Below are positions 23,741 to 64,000 of a stretch of DNA of 64,000 bases, in pieces; the stretch's first letter is position 1; each line of letters begins with the position of its first letter. The notes under the pieces were generated by a model that was not told the origin of the DNA, ran no database searches, and saw only the letters and a list, made by a program, of their open reading frames with translations. The translations under genes were made by a program, and so were the position numbers. The DNA is from Lithospermum erythrorhizon (Eukaryota > Streptophyta > Magnoliopsida > Boraginales > Boraginaceae). The stretch is taken from the NCBI GenBank assembly GCA_019722365.1, contig JADFUC010001397.1, positions 1 through 64,000 on the forward strand. Direction: 5' to 3'.

Positions 23741-24260
23741 TTTTGGTAGCTTTCTTGTTACAGTTGGCCAAAAGTACATGTATTTGGAGCAACCTAAAGA
23801 GTTTGTGGATCCCTATCATCTACATTATGTCATCAAATTGACAAAAGTGTTTATGCGACCTCGGCTCACGGTATGAAAGGTTCACCAAGTTCTTCACTCA
23901 GAGTGGCTATGTACGATTGTATGTGGTGGGGATGCCTATTGACAAGCCTAACGTGTCCAAAGTTTTGTATGGCCTCAAACAAGCTCCATGAGCTTGATTT
24001 CTTTTGGTAGCTATCTTATTTGGATTCGGGTCCGTAACTGGAGCTTACATGGCGACCTCGCACAACTTCTATGGAGTTGTGAGGGGATACCCTATTATGA
24101 AGCCTAACGTGTCCAAAGTCCCAGTGTGGGTTAGGTATCCTAGTATCCCGGTGGAGTGTTGGAATGGGGGAGGCTAAGTAGAATTTCTCGAACTTTATTG
24201 AGGGGTGAGCCACTGCAGTGATAGAAATACCTCTGAACAAATTCGAATGGACTTTTTATG
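23741..24260 (+). pseudogene. Copia reverse transcriptase fragment, partly duplicated
   Basis: 23785–23850 reads EQPKEFVDPYHLHYVIKLTK, the copia 'EQPPGF.DP..P..V.KL.K' block. A frame change leads to YERFTKFFTQSGYV near 23868, and VLYGLKQAP appears near 23965. Two stretches occur twice: TTGATTTCTTTTGGTAGCT-type sequence near 23740 and 23995, and AAGCCTAACGTGTCCAAAG near 23944 and 24098. Clearly a dead fragment. Confidence 0.7.
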
Positions 24261-24299
24261 AGATTGATGTTGAGGCAATTTGTTGATTATTGCCCTTGA

Positions 24300-24800
24300 A
24301 CATTTCTTCCAACAGGCTTGTTCATAGCGGCTGTAATCTATGAATGGGTTCCTCCTATTTTCCCAAGCGATGGTGTTTGGACATTATGCAGGCTCGTAGC
24401 AAATGGGAAGGTGTAGGGCCCGAGGGGTGAGAATGTAGGAAAGAGGAGGGAAGCGGCGGGGAACAAGCGGAGGATCATCGATCTAGTTTCGGAGGAGGCG
24501 GCTAATGAAGGCGCAGCGCTTTCGATATGGTGGCACCCCGTGGGCAGGCTTTGAGGGCTGCTCGAGGTTTAACCCGGCGGACTTAGACACTGCAATGCGG
24601 CCGTTGTCCCCGATCATTGGGATATTGAGGGGGTACCTGGGAGTAATAGAAGTTTGGGCTTTCATTTTTAGCTACTTTGGCTAATGCATTAGCTGATCCT
24701 GGAGTTCAATCAAAAAGCTCAAAGAAGAAGGCAAAGAAGAAACAACACAGGGTTAAAGGGCAAGGGAGACCACCGGATTCAAGTTATGTTGTCTAAGATT
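24300..24800 (+). pseudogene. Exon-like fragments of an unrecognised gene
   Basis: After an acceptor CTTCCAACAG (near 24313) an open stretch reads LFIAAVIYEWVPPIFPSDGV and continues to a possible donor near 24410. After a second acceptor (CATTTTTAG near 24670) a stretch reads LANALADPGVQSKSSKKKAK, continues with lysines, and ends HRVKGQGRPPDSSYVV-stop at about 24796. The lysine-rich tail could be a nuclear or ribosomal-type C-terminus. These could be the 3' exons belonging with the first exon at 21391, but that link is speculative. Confidence 0.35.
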
Positions 24801-24967
24801 GTTTGGATGATTATTTCATGAGCTTACGCTAGCAAAGGTCTTTGGTTTATTAAGATTTGTGGATATAAGTTTAAGTTGAATTAGTCATTTGGTCTTTTTC
24901 TTTAGATTGTCCTGATGATCATTATCAAAATTGTTTAACATGTTTTAGGAAGCGATTGGAGAGTTCT

Positions 24968-25488
24968 TTTGGGCGGGGTTCTTAGGCGTAGAAAGAACAA
25001 ACACAAATCTCCGCTGAAGTGTATGATCAAGAATGGAAGTTCGAAGAATTCTATCGATACTAAGAGCATAGTTTGAGTAGGATTTGGACATGTTGTTAGA
25101 TAGAAATTTGTTGCTGGATTAGGATCCTATTCTACTGATAGGATTAGAACAAGTTTGTATACATAAATAGGGTTAGTCATATCAAACACTTAAATGCGAA
25201 AGGATTGATAGGTTAGATTACTAGAGTTAGTTTATTGTTTTGAGTTGATTGATTGTGTTGATTCAAGTTTAATAAACTATTCACAAGTGAGGAAGGAGGA
25301 ATTCTGAACACACGAAACATATATGCTTTCGAATTGCTTTCGATTGTCGAATTAATCAATTAGGGTTAAATGCATGGTGCGTTATATTTGAAATTGGGAA
25401 TTAGGGTTCTTAGACGTAAATTGGGGATTTTCGATTAAGCTTGAATAATTTGAAATACGCGCTAGGTCAGGAATTGTTCTAGGACGCC
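24968..25488 (+). repeat. 5' LTR of the second copia element
   Basis: Shares long stretches with 29619–30143, including GTTTGAGTAGGATTTGGACA and TTCAAGTTTAATAAACTATT. Boundary precise only to about 10 bp. Confidence 0.8.
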
Positions 25489-25509
25489 CAAAATAACAGA
25501 ATTATCGGA

Positions 25510-26340
25510 AGCTTCGGGTTGAGCAACATCATGGGAGGCTCGGACAGAAACCCGATGATGAATTAAATCTTGGCGACGACAACTATAGCCTCGGAAAACC
25601 AAAGATGCTTGATAGGTTATATGTTAAGAGACTTGCTAGACCTATTGAAGAGTTAGAATTCGACCACCTGAACTTCAGGAATGTGTATGAATGGGTAGGA
25701 GTGGATAGAAGATACTTTAGGTTATATAAGAATTATAGATATAGGTGTGATCCATCGTATTTGATAGTGTTCTACTTATAGGATCTTTGGAGGAGATTCT
25801 TGAGCTTGTATGAGAGGAGAAAGCGAGTGCTTTCCCTTGAGGAGGCTAAACGATTAGGCGGAATTAAGGCAGGAAATTGAGATATCACGGATGGAGGCCT
25901 CTCGCTTGTCCCAGCCAGTAGAACACATATTTACAACTAAGCTCTCGTGGGAATTGACTTGATGATGTGAGGTCTGGGGCTTTGTGGATTAGGGTTCATA
26001 GAAACTCTGCAATGTCCCTTAGTTCTTCTGCACCTGATGGAACTTTGTCTAAGGAGCAAGTTTGTAATTCCATCATGAATGAAGAGCTAAGAAGAGATAG
26101 TGTAAAATCAGGCACAACATTGTCAAACAACAGTGAAACTCTTATGTATGAAGGAAAGAAGTTTAGCAAGAAAAAGACTAAACAATTTAAACCTAAAGCT
26201 AAGGGTGCTGGCTTGAACAAGAAAGAAGACACATGCCGTGCTATGACAAGAAAGGACCTTTGGAAATCAGTGTTACTCATTCAAGAAAGTCAAAGTGAAG
26301 GAAAGATCCAAGAAAGCTGAAAACAATATGGTTGCAATTG
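25510..26340 (+). pseudogene. Copia gag remnant
   Basis: Follows the primer-binding site. 25967–26320 is an open stretch with LSKEQVCNSIMNEELRR and a lysine-rich KFSKKKTKQFKPKAKG, then a degenerate zinc knuckle near 26230 (CYDKKGPLE in another frame, corresponding to CxxCxxxGHxxxxC). Frames are broken upstream. Confidence 0.6.
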
Positions 26341-26379
26341 TAAAATTCGGCAAAGTGATCTCGTTATAGTTGTTGGAGG

Positions 26380-27660
26380 AGTGGATGTATGCTATCTTTC
26401 TTTGGAGAAGAAGATTGGATTGTAGGCTGGGAGCTTCTTTTTAAGTATGACTCAAATAAGGACTTCTTTCACACTTATGAAGAAGGCAATTTGGAATTGC
26501 AAAGATGAAATCTGCAGCACCTCGACCATCGAGGCAATTGGAAGTGTGTTTGTGGCTGGCAATGGAAGGTGATTGGGTGAAGAAGGATGTCGGAGACACA
26601 TTCGACTTGGGATGAGTCTTAAATATTTGGAGGCGAAGCTAGATGATGAAGATTTCTCCTGCTTTATCTTTTTTGGTAATGACAATGGAATTCTGAGAAG
26701 GGATTAATAACGATTCTTTGAAGGAATCCAAGGATGGTACCTTTGTACAAAGCTAAACTCAAAGTACAAAAGTGTGAAATTAATGCGGTAGATGTTTGGT
26801 ACTTGACGGGTTAGGCCATATGAGTGCTAAAGGACTTGTATTCTATCCTGAAACAAATTAAAAGCTGCACGGCTTCGATGACACGGGGGAATTGAAGAAT
26901 TTGCGTATCCTTTGCTTGCTTGATGGGAGCGACCGCAGGGATCAAAATTCAATAAAGGCGCTCACAAAGGAAAGGCTGCCAATTGAGGCTTATGTACTCG
27001 GATGTATGTGGGCTTTATGAAAGTGAAGACAATGGGGTAACTCTTTACATTTTGTCACTTATATTGATGATCACTCTAGGAAGGTTTGGATCTTTTGCAT
27101 TAAAAACAAAAGATCAAGTGGCAGAAAGCTTTTTAAATGCCTTCATTAATTTAGTTGAAAGAAGCGGCAAAGTACTTAAATCGTTAGGACGGAGACAATG
27201 GTGGTGAGTACATTGGAGGAATTCATAGATCTTGTAAGTCTAAAGGTGGGCATGAGCAATGCGTCACTAAAAACGCCTCGGCCTTGATAGTTGTGGGTAC
27301 AGAGAGAATGAATAGAGACGATTGTAGAGAAGATTAAGGTATACATGTTATCACGTCTTTAGTCTTCCCGAAAGACATACGGGGTGAAGCGTTAGTAGCG
27401 GCCGATTGATTATAAGGTATCACCTACTACAACACTCAATGGAAGCACACCTGAGAAGACATGGTCTGGAAAGGATGTATCCTATAAACACTTAAGAACA
27501 TTTGGCTGCATAGCATATGCACATGTTCCTAAAGATGAGAGAACAAAGCTTGATTTCAAGTCTAAGAAGTGTGTTCTGAGTTTGGAGATGAGAAGTTTGG
27601 TTATAAGTTGTATGATCTAGGCGACAAAAGATCATTAGAAGTAGAGATGTGATATTTCAA
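26380..27660 (+). pseudogene. Copia protease and integrase remnant
   Basis: Near 26440 the plus strand reads YDSNKDFFHTYEEGNLELQ after a degraded protease. The integrase core appears at 26983–27207 (YSDVCGLYESEDNGVTLYIL, then SLILMITLGR in place of FIDDHSRK), and its end at about 27460–27600 (KHLRTFGCIAYAHVPKDERT, KLDFKSKKCV). Several frameshifts and stops. Confidence 0.75.
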
Positions 27661-28059
27661 AGTCAAGCTGGCCAGAAGGATCTAAACAAACTTGAAAAGC
27701 TAAGGTAAATTCTGAGTAGTGATCTTGTTGATTGGCAAGATGACATTGAAGAAATTGATCATAGTACCGGGAAATCCATTACGAGCCTATGATCAATAAT
27801 GAAAGACAATGATCACACTTCTCTCCGACATTGATCAGCTTTTGAAGAAAATGGAGATTGAACAATCACGGCTAACACTTGAGAGTGGTACAAACACACG
27901 GATTGAAGATCAAACACTCCGAGGAGGTAGGAGATCTTCTAGAGTGAGAACAAGTTCTTCGGTATTCTCCTGGCGAATATGTCTTACTTTCGGATGGGGG
28001 AGAGCCTCTACTATCAGAAGCTGATGATGAAATCGAAAGGAAAAATGGATGGCGACTAT

Positions 28060-28700
28060 GGAAGAAGAGATGAACTACTGCAGAACAAAGAACCATACAT
28101 TTATCTTGTTGAGAAGAAACAAGATAACTTCCAAAGTAACTGGCTTGGATGGATCATAAAATTTGAAGATTGATCAGTACAAAAATACCTAGATACAAAA
28201 GCTAGGCTGGTTGTGAAAGGATTTGCACAAAGACATGGAATAGATTTTGAAGAGATATTCTCTCCAGTAGTCAAGATGACTTCAATCAGGCTAGTACTTG
28301 GACTGGCTGCTACACATGACTTAGAGATTGAACAGATGGATGTTAAGACAGCTTTTCTCCATGGTGATCTACAAGAGCACGTATATATACAACAACTTTG
28401 AGGGTTTTTGAAGTGAAAGGCAAGGAAACACACTTGTTTGGAAGCTGAGAAAAGCTTGTATGGACTCAAGCAAGCACTGAAGCGTGGTACATCAAGTTTG
28501 AGTCTTTTATGGAAGCCAATGGATTCAAAGAAAACTTCTTGTTGATCAACTGTGTGTTCGCTAAAGACTCCACTTAATGATAACACTATCGTTTCTCTTG
28601 CTATATGTAGATGACATGCTTATCATAGGGAAGGATCGATCCAAAGATTACTAGCCTAAGAAGGAACTCAACAAAGCTTTTTGAGATGAAAGACTAGGAA
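28060..28700 (+). pseudogene. Copia reverse transcriptase remnant
   Basis: 28213–28401 is open and reads [20 protein letters not shown] and [17 protein letters not shown], the standard copia start. A frameshift then leads to WYIKFESFMEANGF and, at 28604–28615, the catalytic YVDD within LLLYVDDMLIIG. Confidence 0.85.
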
Positions 28701-28899
28701 TGCACCAAATCATATACTTGGAGTTCAAGGATCATGGGGATAGAAGCAAAGGGAAAAATGCGTCTCAAAGAAAGTACATCTCACAAGAGGTACTTAGAGG
28801 TTTAATATGGACAATGCAAAAGTCATTAAGTTGTCAATTGGAACTACACCTTGAGATGAAACAAAAGAATCCCTAAGGCGAAGATGACATTAAGTACAT

Positions 28900-29606
28900 G
28901 GAGAAAGTCCGCTACGCTTCAGCGTGGGGAGCTTGATGTATCTGATGATAAATACCGAGCTAGACATTGCATTGCGGTTGGTTTAGCAAGCGGTTACTAC
29001 GCTAATCCGGTGAGCATTGGGGAGTGTGAAGTGGGTCTTTGAGATACTTGAAGGCGCAGAAAGCTTGAGCATTTGTTTTGGAACCCACGGTGAACCGTCT
29101 CAGATTGCTTACCTGATTCGGACCTTCAGTGACATTTGATTCATAAGTCACATCCAGGGACCCACTTGTGGTGTTTGTTGGAGGGAGCAATTTCACGGCA
29201 AGCAAAGTTGCGAGATGCGTTATGTGTCTACCCCGAGGCGGGGAATACATTATGTGCCGAATGTGGAAAGAGTTGCTGTAATTTGGAATAACTTTATTGA
29301 GGTGAGAATCAAGCGAAGACAAGTTCACCATCTTGTGCGACTCTCGAAGTGCGATATACTTTGGGTAAAATTCTGCTCCCTACGCTCAAGATCAACACAT
29401 TAAGATCAAGTAACGATGGATGGGGGCTTAATTTGGAGTCAAAGCAATTGGTATGACAAAATACACACCTCGAGAATGATTTGCGATATGCTCACGAGGT
29501 CTTGAACAAGGCAAAACACCCAACTGCTGGCGTGGTGGTCTCGGTCTGCCCGACCCACAGACAACAACATTAAAGCAATCTTAATGTACTCTTTCTTCAT
29601 ATGCTA
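28900..29606 (+). pseudogene. Copia RNase H remnant
   Basis: The segment between the reverse transcriptase and the polypurine tract has fragments in the right order for copia RNase H, but stops break it throughout. Position is the main evidence. Confidence 0.55.
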
Positions 29607-29618
29607 GAAGGGGAGAAT

Positions 29619-30143
29619 TGTTGGGGTTTAGGCAATGAAAGAGCACTTAAACGCCAAATGCATCACGTAAGTGGCATGATCAAGAATGGAATTGAAGAAT
29701 TCTATCAAGACTTCAGGAAACATAGTTTGAGTAGGATTTGGACATGTTGTTAGATAGAATTGTTGCTAGGATTGGGATCCTATTAAAAGTAGGATTGGGG
29801 CTAAAGTTTGTATCTATGGCCAGGTTTACTTGAAATCATGTCAGAGCCATCTGAAAAGTTAGTAGGATTTAGATTACTAGAGTTAGTTTATTGTTTTTGA
29901 GTTGATTGAGTTGTATTGATTCAAGTTTAATAAACTATTCTAGAACAGGGGAAGGAGATTCTGAACCACAAACATACTGTGTGCTTTGAATTGCTCGGTG
30001 TCGAATTAATCAATTCAGGGGTTCATCATAGTTACCGTTATATTGAAATTTGGGAATTAGGGTTCTTAGACATCAAATTGGGGATTTTTTCGATTAAGCT
30101 TGAATAATTGAAATACGCTAGTTAGGAATTGTTCTAGGACCTT
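29619..30143 (+). repeat. 3' LTR of the second copia element
   Basis: Begins TGTTGGGGTTT directly after the polypurine tract and ends near TTGTTCTAGGAC, in parallel with the left copy. Confidence 0.8.
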
Positions 30144-31245
30144 AAAAAGCCAGCTGCTTTTCTCTTGTTAGAAACTTTGGTATTTGTGAAATTAGTTGTT
30201 GTTGGCTGGTAGAGGTCGTTTTGCTGGTTACTTCTATCCTGGGAACTCTGAATTGCCACTATGCTTTGCTAGGTTCTATGAGATGTTGGTTTGTTGTGAA
30301 GTTGATCAAAGTATAGGTTTGGTTTTTGCATTTGTTGAGTGAAGTTTTGTTTAGCTCTTACTTAATTAGGATAGTGTTGGTATTTCGGGGTTGTTCCTCC
30401 TGTTTTGGATTTCGTAGGATAAGTCCTAGTTGTAGATGGTTAAGTATGGATGCATTTGTAGAGTGCTTTTTGAGGGTTGGACCTCGTGTATTTCAAAGAT
30501 ATGCCTCTGATGGAAGGTTGTATTTTAACCTTTTTATAAATATAATAAACAATATTTCAAAATATACATATATATATATACATATAAATTAATATTCTCT
30601 TATCGGGTGTTATAGGTCTTTTATACTAGATGTAGTATAAAGCTCTTAAGTGTCAATTGTGTTTCAACCCTTAGGACAACAATCTTGTGTTGTGTGAAAA
30701 CATTGTACTGTCGTATCAAACATTTTCATAGTTGTAAGTGAAAGGAAGAGGAGATCATATTTAGAGCGAGTTTGGATAGAACGTATAGTATTGAGTCTAT
30801 CAAGACATTGAAATGGGGAGCATTTGACTGAGTATTTGGATTGTAAATCTCTTTCATATTTAAATTCCTTCCACAGGGCAAGCCACTCCACCGACATAAG
30901 TGTTGCACTAAACTATGTAAACATCTAGCTCGTGTTATTTATTTTTGTCAGTTTTAATTATGTCTAGTTACGTGTTAGACCAAGTGCCATAGCTTTTCGA
31001 TAAGAACTTCATAGGATCTCCAGATTACACTCGTTTTCAATTCCAATGCATTTAATCTAACAACTATTTATTTTTTATATGTCAGAATATTAGTTACTGA
31101 ATTTTCTTTTATATATATGACAAATATTACTCATTAATTTACTGTCAATGTTGTGTACAAGTAATTTTAATGAACTAATCTCAACATCTCATGGTTTATT
31201 TCAAGTTATAAAGAAAACTAGCTTTTTGAAGAACTAAAAATAATA
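30144..31245. other. Region between copia element and kinase gene; expected site of the missing last kinase exon
   Basis: Short frames on both strands, none recognisable. 30664–30908 (minus) is open in two frames but resembles no kinase tail. 30580–31240 is AT-rich. If the kinase gene keeps a thirteenth exon near its twelfth, it should be here, but I cannot identify it. Confidence 0.4.
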
Positions 31246-31490
31246 CTCCCTTTATCTCAAATTATTTGATGTTCTAGACAATAAAACAAGATAATAAAAA
31301 AGATTTAAACAATAATCTCGTTGCATTGTTTAATATTTGTTGGTGTACTACAGTGTAGATGAAATCAAAAGTATTAAGGACGCATTCGTTCGAGTTCTTG
31401 TGAAATAAACAATTTTTAAGGAAATATAAAGACAAAGTAGAAAACAATGAATATTTTGCTAGAACATAAAATATTTCAAGACAAATGGAG
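31246..31490. mobile_element. Stowaway-like MITE downstream of kinase exon 12
   Basis: 245 bp, termini CTCCCTTTATCTCAAATTAT and (reverse complement) CTCCATTTGTCTTGAAATAT, TA on both sides (31244–31245 and 31491–31492). It starts 54 bp beyond the donor site of exon 12. Confidence 0.85.
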
Positions 31491-31544
31491 TATAAGGTTG
31501 CGGCCATTTAAATACAGAATATAGATAGATAAAGCAAATCATAC

Positions 31545-61983
<30,439 letters not shown>

Positions 61984-62530
61984 GGCTGACTCCTTGATCT
62001 CTGTTGAAAATTTATGATCTCCACAAGTTGCACCTTTTGTAATGATTCCATAAAGCGTTTCCTAAACTACAAATTTATGATCCCTCAATATTTAAGGCCA
62101 TCATAAAAGACTTTGTTGTATATTAATGTCATAAAGATAACGAAAAAGATACCAAAAAGGGCATCTGCTACTTTGACAATGATTAATTTGGGCACCTCAT
62201 GTGAAAGGGAATTATTACAAGATCAAATTATGATTTGTCGAATCATAAAATTGTCCAATTTAAGAAAAATGGATAGTCATAGAATCTAAACTAAGGAACT
62301 TGAATATGAATTTGAAAAAATGAGACACCAGAACTTGAATGAAGCTATCCAAGTTGGAATATTTTGGGAAGTTTAATGGTTCAACATCACATTTTCAGCA
62401 ATCTCATTTGGATTAATGGGATTTTAAACATAAGGAACTGAAATTTAAGGGAGATATAAACACTATGTTTTGTAATTAAACTACGTGTAATATGGCAAAG
62501 CAATAGGCGGAGAGATCGGCTTACCTCCAA
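61984..62530 (-). other. Probable 5' leader of the NDR kinase gene
   Basis: Upstream of the start codon. A good donor site on the minus strand (TTTGGAG|GTAAGCCG at about 62525) suggests a leader exon with a 5' UTR intron. A possible acceptor (TTTGTAG) lies near 62068. No promoter was identified with confidence. Confidence 0.4.
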
Positions 62531-62559
62531 ATCTACTGGTCAGTGGTGAGCCTAAAACA

Positions 62560-64000
62560 TATAACTATTTAATCCACCAAATGTCATTTAGAATTTTGAT
62601 ATTTTTTCACCCGATGATCATCATGATCGTTACTCTGCATTATGGAAATATTTCTTTATCAATAAATCAATTTGAAATCGCCTTCACGGCAAAGTTTGTC
62701 CAAAGAATGTTTGAACAAATACATTTAGGCACAATAATGGACCATGATATAATTCGAAGTCAGATTTTTGGGAGTCCAAAAGATAGCTGAGCTTGGGCAG
62801 TAACAAGCGAAGTGAGCCGGACGGCTTTACATCCGTTAGAGATCGGGGCCTTGAGCAGCGTGTCATGTCCCAGCCCGACGATTGAGCTTGCTTGGTAATG
62901 TGTCCCGAGCATGAAGCAGGAGAATTATGGCGCAGCCGTACATTACTTAGTATAGAAAGCAACCCCACGAATGCTGCCTGAATCAGCGAACCCCAGCGGG
63001 CGTCAGGTTGGCCCGAAGTAGACGTCAGGTGAAAGAATAATTTATCAATGCACCTTCAGCTTCAAACTACGCTGCCTTGCAAATAAAAAACCAAACCACA
63101 CCGCATTACATAAAAAAACCGCTTAAATATCTAAATCGAAATCCAACAAAATCATAAAACAAACTTGAGCTTATCGAAACAGCTTGAGTTTTAACATCCA
63201 TAGAATAAAACATACAGAAACATTAAACTAAGCTTAAAAGTTTATCCATCTATAAAACAAAATAAACTAAAGGTTAATTTATAAAAAGAAAATAAAAAGC
63301 ATGGAAACATTATTAACGTGTACGTATCGTATGCTTTGGGGATTTGGGTGTGAAGATCCGGTAGCGTGGATACTGCGGATCTGGCGTCATATATCCGCGA
63401 TTTTCAATTCGATTACCGCGACAATCAACGAGGAATCCAAAGCGATCTTCAATCCTCGACATTCAGTTGCATATTTTTCCAACCTACACATTTCAATATT
63501 GAATAAAAATAATGATGGTGTATATAATTTAATCGATATAAGAATACATTGCATTGATACGCTTTGTACATGTCAGCAACATCCTCATGGTCACTTTCAG
63601 AGGACTAGAATCATGAGGTCGCAGGGGCGGATGAGAGAGCGAAGTAGCTACGCTGGGACCTCGAATACGAGGGAGCGGATCTCCGGGGGGGATTCGGCGT
63701 CAGCTAATCCTTGTGGAGGTTGTGAGGTGCTTATTCACAAGCCATTTGTTCTAATTTCTCATGACAGAATTTCGAACAATTCTATACACCTCCCATTTGG
63801 ACCTTCATCTTTCCACCAATATATTTCTTGGTTGGTCAAAGTTGCTCCCGATCTTTTGTGTTGAACTCACAAATTCGAGGCATTTCGTTATTCACATTCA
63901 CCCCTCGTTTTACCAAGAAATTGGATATCGGCATACCGGCATCTGACGAAGCGACTTTCCCTACTCCCCATCCTTGTTTAATAATCCAATCTAGGTAAGT
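62560..64000. other. Unassigned, possibly LTR-retroelement remnants
   Basis: 62760–63040 is GC-richer and resembles retrotransposon LTR/UTR sequence in style. 63301–63864 has a 187-codon plus-strand frame and 62684–62968 a 94-codon minus-strand frame, neither with a recognisable domain. Between them (63060–63300) is AT-rich. Confidence 0.35.

Larger units (their letters stand above)
24968..30143 (+). mobile_element. Ty1/copia retrotransposon, decayed
   Basis: Two ~520-bp direct repeats (24968–25488 and 29619–30143) flank plus-strand gag, integrase, reverse transcriptase and RNase H in copia order. A primer-binding-site-like ATTATCGGAAGC lies at 25501, just inside the left repeat, and a polypurine tract (GAAGGGGAGAA, 29607–29617) just before the right repeat. 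Every coding domain is interrupted. I could not confirm a target duplication. Confidence 0.85.

Noticed and set aside
28101..28586. 161-codon minus-strand frame
   Set aside because: It is the antisense shadow of the copia reverse transcriptase, which has clear motifs on the plus strand.
62684..62968. 94-codon minus-strand frame upstream of the kinase
   Set aside because: No domain recognised; the GC-rich context looks like repeat sequence.
63301..63864. 187-codon plus-strand frame
   Set aside because: Long but without a recognisable domain, hydrophobic pattern or splice context; kept only as part of an unassigned region.

Overview
This window is plant nuclear DNA, most likely from a eudicot. 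Protein similarity is broken into short exons with GT–AG introns, the intergenic and intronic DNA is very AT-rich, and transposon fragments dominate (Ty1/copia, Ty3/gypsy, CACTA, LINE, Stowaway-like MITEs). There are no bacterial operons, ribosome binding sites or CRISPR arrays. I cannot name the species. Many elements, even paired LTRs, differ by short insertions and deletions, so either they are old or the assembly is noisy.

The one clear host gene is an NDR-type AGC protein kinase on the minus strand. Twelve coding exons run from the start codon at 61983 down to 31545. All eleven introns have canonical splice sites, every junction keeps frame, and 484 codons can be followed with every key kinase residue present. 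The final coding exon was not found. The gene spans more than 30 kb because its introns hold transposons: intron 11 (11.6 kb) holds a CACTA-type element that split an older MITE, intron 10 holds a LINE ORF2 fragment, a copia gag fragment and MITEs, intron 5 holds a complete Stowaway-like MITE, and intron 4 holds an LRR-gene fragment, a MITE and a (GGT)-rich tract.

The left part is a transposon nest. Positions 1–5691 and 15817–16605 are the two sides of a decayed Ty3/gypsy element (minus strand). A 10.1-kb Ty1/copia element (5692–15816, minus strand) sits inside it, with paired LTRs and a perfect 5-bp target duplication (CATGT). The copia element carries an extra reading frame between RNase H and its 3' LTR. 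To the right come a ~100-bp tandem repeat array, a CACTA terminus abutting a LINE ORF1 start, a Stowaway-like MITE, scattered exon-like fragments of unrecognised genes (21.4–24.8 kb) and a second, decayed copia element on the plus strand (24968–30143).

The rightmost 1.4 kb and several other stretches (17.2–18.9, 22.0–23.7, 30.1–31.2, 56.9–60.2 kb) contain nothing I can identify. I found no convincing novel multi-gene system. The best leads are the kinase gene stretched by nested insertions, a divergent histone-H2B-like ORF inside the CACTA region, and the extra copia ORF with its associated CATCGAGA motif clusters.
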